A DNA stretch of 64,000 nt from Helopsaltes ochotensis (Eukaryota; Chordata; Aves; Passeriformes; Locustellidae): the NCBI GenBank assembly GCA_013400155.1, contig VXBM01000008.1, positions 869,083 through 933,082 on the forward strand. Direction: 5' to 3'. Shown here piece after piece: positions 1-11,400 of the stretch. A program made the translations under genes and the position numbers. The notes under the pieces are model-generated. The model made no database searches. It was given only the letters and a program-made list of their open reading frames with translations, and had not been told where the DNA came from. Numbering within the stretch: the first letter of the stretch is position 1; each line of letters opens with the position of its first letter.

Positions 1-923
1 ACGTTTTACAAGTCTTCAGTTATAGCAAGCATGATGTATCTTTTTTCAAAACAAAAAAATATTCCAGGTTTCATACTTGACTAGTACAAGCAGAAATCGA
101 TAGGTAATTAAGATTAATGGAAAAGCCCATGAGCCTTATAGAAAAAATTAAGGGATAAATAGATAATGAAGACCTTTCTATGATTTGGAAGCACTTTTTA
201 GATATAAGAGACTTCAATTTAAAAAATTCCATAGAAAATTTACCAAATATTACTTAACTCTGTGAGTTGATTTTGCAGATTTTTTTGTTGTATCCGACAG
301 AGCCCTCAGCAAGTGCTTTATTTAAATTCAGAGCACTTTTCCTGCAAGACTAAGTTGACAGTCAGAATAACAGAATCAGGCCCTGTAGTATGTGCCTGTA
401 GAGCTCAGCTATTTTATCTCATGGCATTTTATCAATTTTATTCATAAAGGTTTCTTGTTGAGGATGTTACTGGTTTGAGTGGTGTTAACAGCATTGGAGT
501 ACCAGCTGATTTTTTTCATAAGATTACATGCTTACTAGAGTTATTTTAAATAACTTTCAGATTCAATATACTCAACTATTTCAACAACAGATTATTGAAA
601 CACTGTGATCAATGCCAATATTTAGAAAAAGCCCCATGATTACAGCAATTACAGAAGGAAATTTCTAGTCTACAGAACTTCATTCTTATAAATATAGGGA
701 GAGTTTTGCATAATATTGCTAAACTACACATGTAAAATAACCTTGCTAAATTAAAGAGCAATTAGTTGGTTTATCATTATTTGCCTTAAAAATATCACCA
801 TCTTGAAAAAAGGAAAAAGAACTTGTGGGGCAGGACTTTACACACTGACTTTTTGGAGGACTGTTGTTATGAATATCACCTAAGCTCAATGGATAATCAA
901 TTAGATCTGTGCTTTCTTTGCAG
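1..923 (+). other. DBX2 intron 1 (3' part)
   Basis: AT-rich non-coding sequence ending in the exon 2 acceptor. There is no open frame with recognisable homology, no repeat family and no GC-rich exon 1. Confidence 0.75.
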
Positions 924-1019
924 CTCTTTCCAAACACTTTTTTCTCCGAGCCCCGCCATTCTACTCAGCATGCTGCGGTGGGTCCTGTCAGCACCCTGCA
1001 TCCCCCACTGCTTTTCCAA
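924..1019 (+). CDS. DBX2: DBX2 exon 2 (coding, 96 nt)
   Basis: The acceptor is a pyrimidine-rich tract ending TTTGCAG at 923. The donor is A|GTAAGT after 1019. Reading from the partial first codon gives ALSKHFFLRAPPFYSACCGG followed by SCQHPASPTAFP and one base of an Arg codon. This corresponds closely to the segment just before the homeodomain region in mammalian DBX2 (PPFYSACCGGSC is identical as I recall the human protein). The reading frame differs from that of the longest local ATG-started open frame, so a simple ORF scan misses this exon. No domain is known here. The segment is a Cys- and Pro-rich linker between the N-terminal region and the homeodomain. Confidence 0.93.
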
Positions 1020-4000
1020 GTAAGTTTTTATGCTTCATCAGTAATGCTTGAGTTATTCTGTAAACCAAAGCAGCAGGATTTAATGTGTTCTGGAAAACTA
1101 ATTGGTGATGCAATGGCAGCAGCTAATTCCTTAGTAAAATCACAGCAATCCTATTGAGAGGGTTTCCAAAGATTTATCAAACTTAAGTACACTGAGCAAT
1201 TGTGAGAGGTTTCTAATGGCATTGAGACACCCAGAAAGAGCTAACCTAGGAAAGTGCCTTGTTTTCAGTTTGCTAGAAAAAATTCTTTAAAATCGGTAAC
1301 TCTTTTAAAAATCAGTGTCAATAAACATTTGCAAATAAGAAAAGAGCTGGAGAATGGTAAAATGCGTGCTGCATTTTAATGTTTGTTACGGGTAATGATT
1401 CAGGAAACCTTAGCATTATTTAAGTACAACAATCATTCTTTTTGTAGCAGTCAAATGTGTGCACATGTTTCTTTTTTTAAATCATAATGTAAAAAGTTGA
1501 AGAAGTATGTTGAAGAGAATTTGACCAATGTACACTATCCACTCAGAATTAAGAACTGGAGCACGCTTCCATTTAACCCAAAACTAAATTTAACCTTTAA
1601 CCTTGATTGGGAAGATTGCATGCCATAGTTTAAGAATTGCCAATTATGATTTTGTGCTTATGGCCCAGGAATGCAAACAGAAGGAGCATTTCCTTTTTCT
1701 TCAAAATGGAAAAAAGGCACAAAATGCTTTTCAAATCCAAATGAAAATTGGAGATTACACATGCCCTGGCATATACTTTTTTATCACAGTTGCATTCAAA
1801 CCATTCCTGACTAAAGTGCATGCTTTTTATGAATGTTTCAGAAGGGCAGTTGCTAAGTTGAATGATTCTTGACAAGTGAGGCAGCAAATGCTGGCAGTTT
1901 AATGAGCTGCAAGTTTCTGAGCACCTCTTTAGGGGGCTGACACTTTCCCACAGAGCGTTTTACATGGCCTCGGCTCTCCCACAATGGCTGACAGCACCAT
2001 GACCAATCACCACTTTCACTTTACTCATCCACACGCGACCTCACCACAATTTTTCACTGTGCAGATGAACTTTAGGAACCATTTCACATTGAAAAGGCCT
2101 GGGCAAGGGTCAGTTGCCCTTTTGTATGGCCATAAAGCAATACTCTATGTGCCAGTCTTTTCTCCTGTCTCACATTCCAAGAGATTTTCTGGACACCATT
2201 TAAAGCACTTGACTGAAAAATAAAGCAGTGAATGAAACTGACTTTTATAGACTCATTCTAGCTCATCTTCCCATATAACCCTGTCTACCTGAAAAGGGAT
2301 TTAGTGGATGAGCTGAGTGTATACAGGGACTTGCTGAATACATAGGCCCATTATCAACTGTGGGGATTGTTTATTAACCAGGACTGATACACTACTATTT
2401 TGGAAGTGACCTATTAATTGTCCATTTAACTAGAATGTATTGAATTCTAATGAAAAAATGGAAACCATGACTAAAGCTTTTACTTGCTCCTTCAAGGTGG
2501 TCTCTGCCATGAAGGCAAATGAAGATTGTTCCACAGATTAAGAGGACATTTATCACTATATATTGGGATACAAAGGAAAGACTTAAAAAAAAATCAAACC
2601 AGCAACATAGGAAATAGTTGGTCACATTTATGTCAGCCGAACATGAAACCTTCTGCTGCATGTTCAGTGATGAGATGCAAACTGATATTTAATTTTGCTG
2701 GAATTGTTGAAATGTATAGATGACTGCCTGTCCTGCTGCGCTGAAAAATTCTATAATCCACAAACTGAAATTTAGTTTTTGTGTAACAGTTGGAGTGCAT
2801 TTTAGAATATGGTTAATTTTAAAAAAAATTCTCTAGGCTACTCAGTGGTAGGTTTCAGATTTTTTGACCCATAGGCTATTTGTTAAGGCTTCTGAGCATT
2901 CTGCTCATCGTTAAATTTTGTTTAGGTAATCTTTTAAAATCCATCACATATTGTGCCTTAGAATGTAAAGATGCCTCACTATTTAGTCTAATATAGGTGT
3001 TAAGCTGGACCCTACATACCGCCTGTACAGGAACTAATTGGTGCCTCGAGACTCCAGCAGGAGGTTGTTTCCTTGCTGATTGACTGTTAACAACCAGCCA
3101 GGCAAGACAAATTTTAAGGGGTCACATAATTTGGCGTCCTCTGTCCTTGGCTGACAACTCCATTGTGGAACGGAGGCCGGCAGGCGAGGACCAGCCCTGT
3201 TACGCCTCTTCCCTTGCTGGTGTCTCTCATCCCACAGTGGGGATGAGAGAAGGTACCAGTTCTACTGCTGCCAGACTGTACCTTCCAGTGAACCTGAGAA
3301 TGGCTGACTGTTCAGCAGGAGCTACTCAGAGGCTATGTGGAAAAAGGTACCTAAATTCACTAAGTTTGAGCAAGAAAGAGAGGAAACATCCTTGAGGAAG
3401 GAAGGCTCCCAGCTTGCTCCCAGTTTTGTGAGTGTGATTGGAGCATGCAGTGGGGGTTATGAAGGGGCTCTGCAGTCCCAGAGAGATATCAAACTGGCTT
3501 GCCCTTTGTGGAAACCTCCATTGGGGTATTTTAACTCCTGTTCTGCAAATTGTTCATTTTAATTTGGATGAAATCTGACTGTGTATCTCAGTTAATAAAT
3601 ATCAGGACGTTAACCAGTAGGTTACAATTTTTGTATCTGGTCTTAGATATATGAAATTTGAAATGAAAATTGAAATACATCTATAAATTAAGGATTATTT
3701 TATGCTTATTATTTTAACATTGTAAATCATAATAATTATTTTTTACCACACACTGTTATGAGGGACAAATACAAAGATCTAGATTTCTTGACGTGAAAAG
3801 TTCAAAAAAAGAATTGACAGAATGCTGTGGCCTATAAATCAGTAGTGTTTCACAGAGGTAGTCTTATTTTAGGGAATAATCATTGTACACTTGCTCAGCT
3901 TCTGATACTCTACTGGTCAGAGCTGGAAGCAGGGTGCAGGAGTAGTATATGTAATATCAAGTCAGTAACACATGGCTACAAAAAGTATTTAGTCAACTTT

Positions 4001-5556
4001 GCAAGATATACCGATATACACTTGCATTTCTCATCATTGTACTACAGTATCCTCAGTATGTGTATGTTTGTTTTTCTGTGGGTGTTTAAAGATTCATATA
4101 CTCGTGTATATATGTATAATACACAGAAGTTGAAATGTGGTGTAGCCCCAAGGAACAGTTTGTAGAAGCTGCATCTGCATTTCATTAGTATGTTCAAGAG
4201 CACTATATCAATTGAAAAATTGTATTTCATTTCTCCCCTCACTCCTTTACAACTGACTAGAATAGATAGACTTCTTTACAAAAAAAAAAGTTTAGTATTT
4301 TAGTATTTTTACCTGCTTTTCAGGGGGAATTTGCCTTTGGCTTCCTTATGAAAGTGATCAGATCCTTTGTAGGGATTGAGCAGCCTCCCACCTTTGCAGC
4401 TGCTGTAGCTATAAACTGGGAGGGCAATCTAGGCCCGTGAAAATGAGAAGGTGGACAGCAGGAGGGCAGTTTGCATCTGAATTGCCACCCATACAGCAGG
4501 ACTGTAGGTGTCAGTGGCTGTACAGACATGGCGTAGGTTTCTGAGCCAAAGTGCAGCTCTTTCCTGGCCTGCTTGCATCTCCCTAATTATCACATGGCGT
4601 GCTTGATGATGGGCCCTATTCAACTGGTCCCTGCTTCCAGGGTGTTGGAGGAGGCTGGGAGTACGGGAAGCATAGAAAGCCTCACCAAGGACTGCTTCTC
4701 ATACACCAGTTCTTTCTAGGGGAGAGGGAGCATGGGAAAGCACTATGCCTTTAGGTTTTATTGGGTGTGAGGACAACGGGAGATTTATCTTGGGGTTTCT
4801 GTACTCTTAGTGGGAGCACTTCTGCTTCTTCACTGCAGCTCTGTCCCCCAGCTTTGAGGCAGTTTTCCAGGGTAGGGCTCCCTCTAGGCGTGCATTAAGG
4901 GGATGTGATTGGATTCACTGAAAACTGCCCTCCCAGGACTTGCTATGAGATGTCAAAGGATTAGAAACCAGGCTGAAAGGAGTAAGTCCAAGTACTCTCC
5001 AAATCCTCTAATAAAGAAATTGCTGCAGTTTCCAGAATAACTAAGTGAATGCCCAGGGATTTTCTGAGAAATAGTTCACTCTGAAAGCCTTTTATTAGTT
5101 AAAAAAAAATAAAAATAGAGGAAAGCCTACTTAGTTTCTTTGAATCAGTATTACTGACCACTTTAATCTAATTTTACATTGCACACAAGGAGTAAATAAA
5201 CTCATAGGAAAACTTGTTGCAGTTTACTCAGTGGTGATGACAGGCAAAGAAAAGTGGAGTTCTTCCCTGACTGCATTTGAATTTTGTAGTAGCATGGGCT
5301 GTGTCCTAATATTCCTCCATAAACTCCTCTGATTTACTTCGTAGCATGTCAGGGGGAGACTCCTGCCTACTGACAACACCTCTAGGTCCAAGTGAGGATT
5401 TAATCCTTAATGAACATGACTGAAGCATTACAACACACTTATAACACCAACAAATCAAAAGTGGGACAAGAATATGCAAGCATTATAATGAACTGCACTT
5501 AATATTTCCCTGATATGTGCTAGATGTTATGGGAAACTCTCATCTATTTCCACTAG
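1020..5556 (+). other. DBX2 intron 2
   Basis: Intron of 4.5 kb with GT/AG ends. It is mostly AT-rich. A more GC-balanced block at about 3000-3560 contains a strong inverted repeat (3221-3250) and is not recognised as coding. The open frames at 3147-3395 and 3827-4165 show no family resemblance. A block at about 1330-2220 contains homeodomain-type motifs such as TAATGATT and could be a conserved element, but conservation cannot be judged from one sequence. Confidence 0.7.
3221..3250. repeat. short near-perfect inverted repeat (hairpin)
   Basis: TCTCTCATCCC at 3223-3233 is matched exactly by its reverse complement at 3240-3250. The intervening bases ACAGTG can extend the pairing (CAC A GTG) with a single bulged G. 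As RNA this would be a stem of about 13 bp with a tiny loop. It lies within DBX2 intron 2. No flanking arms of microRNA-precursor size were evident. Confidence 0.6.
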
Positions 5557-5744
5557 GGGAGGAAAGTGTGCTGCCTCTTCTGACCCAGGAGTCTAACTCC
5601 AAATCCCGGAGAGGCATATTAAGAAGAGCTGTCTTTTCCGAAGACCAGAGGAAAGCTTTGGAGAAAATGTTCCAGAAGCAGAAGTATATTAGTAAAACAG
5701 ACAGGAAGAAACTGGCCCTTAACCTGGGTCTAAAGGAGTCTCAG
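5557..5744 (+). CDS. DBX2: DBX2 exon 3: linker and homeodomain helices 1-2
   Basis: The acceptor is TTTCCACTAG before 5557 and the donor is CAG|GTAAGG at 5744. Two bases complete the Arg codon left open by exon 2. The exon then encodes EESVLPLLTQESNSKSRRG and the first 44 or so homeodomain residues: the N-terminal arm (GILRRAVFS), helix 1 (EDQRKALEKMFQKQ) and helix 2 (SKTDRKKLALNLGL), ending at KESQ. The intron falls just before the recognition helix, a position shared by many homeobox genes. The nearest ATG upstream (5517) is intronic and should not be used as a start. Sequence identity to DBX2 is very high. DBX1 differs in the arm and lacks this linker. Confidence 0.97.
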
Positions 5745-8124
5745 GTAAGGAATGCCCTTTTGGAGAAAAATCTTTAAAATGGCTTTGAAGGAGGAAAACT
5801 GAACAGTGCAGGGACAGCCCTGAGCTTTTTTACCTGCACAGACCTCAGTAAATCAATGGCAGCTTAAACCAGGGAATACTTGAACAGGTTCCTGGTTTAT
5901 TTCCTGTATACTTTCAGAAAGTAATCACTTCATTTTCACACAAAGCAGCATGACCTCTGCGTTTCATTTCCAGCTCCCTTTTTTCTGCTGTCTGACAGAA
6001 CCCCCTTGGAAGCTTTGGGGTAGGGAACTATGCTCCATCCCACTACTCAAAAGGCAGTGGAAAAAACATGAAAGCACAGATCATTCCTTCATTCCACTGA
6101 GCACCCTTTGCACTCTCAGATGAACAGCCAGGGACAAGGCAGTCAATAGCATTCCTCTGAAACTCTTCTGTCCTAAGACAGGCAACCATTCCTATGGAAA
6201 GACACTTGACTGCACAAAGAAAGAGATTTTCAGAGCTGAGAGATAACACAGGAAGAAAAACTTCGCAAGGTGTTCTTCTAAAACAGTCCACTTTACTTAC
6301 CAATTCACATTTCATGGGATTTTTTGTATGAGTCTGAGTTGGTCTGCTGCAGAATTTTAGAGTTTAGCTGAGGGTCTAATGCCTGCAGTGAGCTGTTCTG
6401 ACTGAACAGCTACATTAATAGTGGTGCTGAGCAGCAGTAGCCCAATCTGGAATCTTGGAGGCCTCACTCATCTGCAGATAAAAACAAAGGAAAAGTGCCT
6501 GGCTTGAAGAGCACAAAATCTGAAAGAAACTTGGGAAAAAAAAAAGTTTGTGAGGGCATGTAACAGCATAAAATGAATTTGGTAGTTGCTGATAGGTGGG
6601 ATTTTGAAGGTGTTGGAGTAGATATGGCCCTCTAGATTGCAGCTGAAATACTGAGAGGTGACACTACAATTTTGTTTCTTTGCATGCAGTAGGAGCAAAA
6701 GTGCTTAAGATATGTGTGCAGAAGCTGTCTGGGGGACAGAAAAGCCTGGGAATTGTGATGAGAGCTCTCATCATCTTTACCTTGGAGATTTTCAGAACTT
6801 GAAAAGGCTCTTAATTTGATCTAACTTTGCAGTTGGCTCCAGTTTGCACAGGAGATTTGATCTGCTGGTTTGTGGTGGTTCCTTGCAACCTGATGACTCT
6901 GACACCATTGCAAGCACTGCAACAGTAAACAAAAACAAGGAGAGTGTGGTGTTTCTCAGTGTGAGGTACAGAACTGTAATCTCTGCAGGAAAACTATTTC
7001 AATGGAAATGTGCAATTGGACTCACCAGTATGCTGCCTAAAAAATTTCCCAAAATGTAGTCAAATTCCTAATATTACAGTTATTTTCTTGCGATTATTCT
7101 GTGCTCTTGTTAGTCAAGAGAGCTTGGGGTTGTAAAAAATAATGTAGTGATACACAGATAACATCTACTACTACAAGAATATAATTTCATGGTAGTGATA
7201 GACCAGATGATATTTGTCTCTTTTTTGATTCCCCTCATGAAAGGAAGAGAAGTTGTTGTTAAGGTTACTTCTTCAATTTGCTGACCAGTTGTGCTGGAGG
7301 AATAATATCTGTCATATAAGACAATGATTCTCAGACCTTTGAAACCATAGCCCCTTTGTCTTCGTATCAAGTATCTGAATACTAGACCTAAATGCAAATG
7401 TTTAAGGGAAAAGAGAACACAACCTGAATAATTTAATTGATCACCCCCACCTTTCTTCTCTTCATATAAAACTGGCTCATGGTTGTATATTCCCCAGCTT
7501 TCCCCAGCATTTCATAAATGCCTTTGAATGCTTGAGTTTAAGAGTTGCAACTCAAAATTTTTTGAAAAGTTGATTTTATCTCAAAATGTGTTCTAGGCAA
7601 CTCCTGGAAAACTGTAGCCAGGCAAACAAAATGTCTTTAAATCCTCAATCCTGTGTCCTGTGTCACAACACACTTTTCGATTCTGTATGGCCAAGCTGAT
7701 TTTAGCTATGTTTGTGGAAGGGACAGTCATGCTTCTTACAGCCTCTGTTAAATAGAGGCCTTCACACCACCAGTAATATCAAACTTAGTTTTTTTTCATG
7801 ATGATACTAATTTTCTCTGGTAGTTCTCTTCTGTCTGGAAGGATGTTGCTGTAGGAAACTCTTCTATCCCTAGCTATTGGGCTGTCCATTTTCCAGTCCA
7901 AGCTAAGTAATCACCTGTTGTAGGTGGTGAAAGTTAAGGAGAATCCAGGTGTAGTAAATAGTGAAAATCCTCAGATAATGTCGGTCAGCTGGCTTCACTG
8001 GATCTCTTACAAGGAGTAAGGAAGGAATGTGAAACTAAGAGGATGGAAAGAAACAAAAACACTTGTTAGGGCAAAGTTGTTTAAAGCAAAGAATGATTAC
8101 TAACTCTCATTAACTTGTGAACAG
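5745..8124 (+). other. DBX2 intron 3
   Basis: Intron of 2.4 kb splitting the homeobox, with GTAAGG donor and CAG acceptor. No recognisable repeat or second gene was seen. Confidence 0.8.
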
Positions 8125-8433
8125 GTGAAAATTTGGTTTCAGAATCGAAGGATGAAATGGCGAAACTCCAAAGAAAAAGAAGTGCTTTCTAACAGATGCC
8201 TCCAAGAAGAAGGTCTTCGGGAGAACTACCTCTCACAATCCACCATGAATTTTACCTCCCCATGCCCATCGGTGTGGGAAATGTCTGAAGAGCGGGCGAG
8301 TCCAAGGTGGAGGGAGCATTCTCCAGGAAATTCTGAAAGACTGACTAGTGCACAACCACCTCCAAGAGCAAATTCATTGCAGAGCCCACTCTATTTGTAT
8401 CCTGACCAAGACACTGCAAACAAGGCATCATAA
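8125..8433 (+). CDS. DBX2: DBX2 exon 4: recognition helix and C-terminus
   Basis: The acceptor is GTGAACAG before 8125 and the exon opens in phase 0 with VKIWFQNRRMKWRNSKEKE. This is the third, DNA-reading helix, with WFQNRR intact and the Asn that contacts DNA present. The C-terminal tail of about 80 residues is rich in Ser and Pro and contains SPCPSVWEM, SPRWREHSPG and NSLQSPLYLYPDQD, which align with the mammalian DBX2 tail. The TAA stop is at 8431-8433. The first base is G, so this is a Val codon inside the protein and not a start. No frameshift or stop is present, and this copy looks functional. Confidence 0.97.
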   Translation: MKIWFQNRRMKWRNSKEKEVLSNRCLQEEGLRENYLSQSTMNFTSPCPSVWEMSEERASPRWREHSPGNSERLTSAQPPPRANSLQSPLYLYPDQDTANKAS

Positions 8434-11400
8434 AGTGTAAGGGTGTAGGGGCAGTTTGTAAGTGGAGTGGGAGAGTGCAGGCTTCAATTGAGCAGTCTTT
8501 TAAGATTAACAATATTTGAACATTGTAAAGCTAACTAGTTTATGCTTCAAAAATATGCTAAAGTCTAACACCATTAAAATTACAAACAACTAATGACTTA
8601 AGTAGTATTCTTCAATATTTGCTGTTTTCTTGTGTCTTTTCCAGTCTTGTACTGACCTTAAAAAGTAAAATAGGAATTGATGGTAAGTAAAATGAAGTGA
8701 AGAGCATGAAGCTGAATTTGTGCACAGATTTATACATCTGCATTGTATGTGATGCTCGTTAAAAACACATTAATAGAGAACCACTTTTATCTCTCCTTGT
8801 AGTCAGACCAATTAATTTCTTCTGTGCATGAGATAAGAAGAACTCTGTTTCTCTCCAGACAGTAAGTGGTTTTGGGTTCTTTTAGAAATTCATTAAATAG
8901 CACAATAGATTCATGTGGACAAATACAAGCATTTTTGGTGTGTTTTCTCCATCTGTCCTCACCTGTGTCAGTATTCAATTAGCTTTAAATAGTATGGTCA
9001 CAGGTCAACTGATAACCTCGGTAAAGTATGCAATATTAAAAGGCAACCTACTCTATAAAATATTCTCTGTTTAAATAACTCTGATGAGAGTGTGTACTGG
9101 AAAGTGCAGTTCACTGACCACTGTCTTTTTTTTTTGCCCATGCATGTATCTGCTAGCATTCTTAACTCTGAATTGCAGTGTCTTTTTTTTGCTGTTGTTA
9201 GAATCTTTTGTAGTTCAAAACTATAATGACAGTGTGCAGAATTGTAGCCAAAATGCACTAAGCAACAGACCCGTAACTGGAAAAATTGCTACTACAGCCA
9301 CTTCAGAAAACTACTTATGGAGATGACATACCATAGTAGCATTATTCCTGAGATACTGCTGTTTAAACTGGTGCCAGTAAGGACACATTAGCATATATCT
9401 GTATTAAAGACAGGACAGTATTCTGTGTAATACAAGTGGCCTCAAATATTATTAAAGCTACTTAAAATTATTCACTTGCTTAATCCAATTTAAGGAGATC
9501 TGTACATGAATTTCTTTTTTTTATTTGCAAATCTCGAAATGTTATGCTTGAAAGGGGAGCATAAGATTAATTTTCTTTTTCATACATTTATGGATGTCTT
9601 TGTTGAGAAGAGAGACTAAAGATACGTTACAGGCAAAGCTTTTTCGAGAACATGAAGGTTTTACAGGGACTATTTTCTTTCTGGGATTTATACATTTCAT
9701 AGGTGAAAGATTATGATAAGCTAGTCTGGCTTTTCTTACCATATATGCCTTGAATGTTTCTCTGATTCTTGCCTTGAGCTCCACATCTTTTGAACTGTAC
9801 TGTACATCTTTCAAAAAAGGTGTGCAATTGTTGTGGAGTAAATTGTTACTTAATGTTTTACCTTTTGATAGATACTGCTATTCCGCTTGTTACATTGTAT
9901 TATCTGGGAGGTGAAGTTTAGATACATTTGCAACTAAAAAACTTGAGATTGCAATGATGATGCTTGTATCATAACATCTATGCACAGTCAGGTGAGTTTT
10001 GTATCTTGCCTTGTGCATGCCCTGCTTTCTCAGTGGCCAACTATGCAATCCTAGTCTTGCATTATGTGGCATTCCTTGCATGTGATTTCCTCTGCTTGAT
10101 TTAAAGAAAAAAAAAGTTGCAGAAGAATTAAGAAGTTACCTCATTCTGCATTTACAAATCTTCATTAGTGTAAGCTGCCTCAATACCTACCCTCAGAAAG
10201 CCCTTGAACATGTTTTATGTACTGGGCAGTGTTGAGAGGAGTTTATTCCTGTCATGCAATTGAAATCCTGAAACCAACTCAAATTCTGTGAGAAACCTTT
10301 GGGGGGAGCGGATTGGGTGTGAACAGACTGATTGTGTACACATGGGGATGAATTTGGTGTTAAAATCCAGCCCTGTTTGACCAGCTCCTGCCTGAAGGAC
10401 TACCAAGGGTTAGTAGCCCAGATAGTTGTGAAATGGCATTGCAGATATTTCCAGAGTACCATCAAATGATCAGGTGGTGGTGCATATATATGTGTGTATA
10501 TTGATCACTGCTTCCCATTTTGGAGGAAATCTGTATGGTAGGGGTGGTGGGGTTTTTTTAATCTCACCTTTAATGGAAAGGGAGCCTTCCCAGATGCTCA
10601 TATTCTTTTACTGCAAGTCAATGAAGTGTCAGTGTTAGAAGCAACACTTTTGGAGATGGGAGATGCAATTCAGAATGCTCCTTTGGAAATTCTTTCAGTT
10701 CATGGTGTTGCAAGCAAAAGATGTGAGCTACTGTCAAAACTGCGAGCTGATGTGCTGAACAGAATGTATCTGAAGGCTGTTTTACTGAGCTGTTATAAAG
10801 TTTCAATATGCCAGATAAAACATTCTTTACCTGAAAATGCTGATCAAGCTTTTTAAAAAACCCTAAAAGTATACATGCAAATCTTGAATTATATCCAAAA
10901 TAGTCTGATTCAATTAAGATTTAGGCCTGTGAAACATACGGCCTTGATTCCTCTGATTTCATGCTATATAAAGGAGAAATTTCCCTTCAGTCCTTACTGT
11001 GAAAACTTGGTAAATGAGAAATAGCGCCCTGTACAAGTACAAAAATATATTTACAGTACCAGTCTTTTCTTTGTGAAGGATCAAGTAGTATTTGGTTTTT
11101 CTTCAAATACAGAATGCATACTAGTTTTAGAAAGAACAAGGAGAGCACAAGTATGCAAAATACGCAGCAGATATTTGAACTGCTTCATAACAGACAGTGC
11201 AGAGGTGAAAGGTGTAATGCAGCTGGTATAAGGGAGTGACATGATAGATACCAGTGAGACCTAAGTTAAAACCAGCAATGTGCTACGTGGACTTCAGAGA
11301 TTTGACCTGATGGATGATCTTGCAGCATGGTTGTAGGATATCTGAGGTATTTCCTGTGTGTTGCATTTTGAGACTATAGTTACTGGCTGTGGAGTATAAT

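Larger units (their letters stand above)
924..8433 (+). other. DBX2: DBX2 gene, 3' part (exons 2-4), 5' end off the window
   Basis: Gene span built from three exons at 924-1019, 5557-5744 and 8125-8433. The introns are 4,537 bp and 2,380 bp. All boundaries have GT and AG ends and compatible phases: exon 2 ends with one base of an Arg codon that exon 3 completes with GG, and exon 3 to exon 4 is phase 0. DBX2 is a nuclear homeodomain transcription factor known from patterning of the intermediate ventral neural tube. The spliced product matches vertebrate DBX2 from its mid-protein PPFYSACCGG segment through the homeodomain to the stop. Exon 2 opens with the last two bases of a codon, so at least one coding exon, including the initiator ATG, lies before base 1. 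No GC-rich first exon is visible in bases 1-923. Confidence 0.95.

Noticed and set aside
4445..4465. Possible CTCF motif in DBX2 intron 2
   Set aside because: Only about 10 of 14 core positions match.
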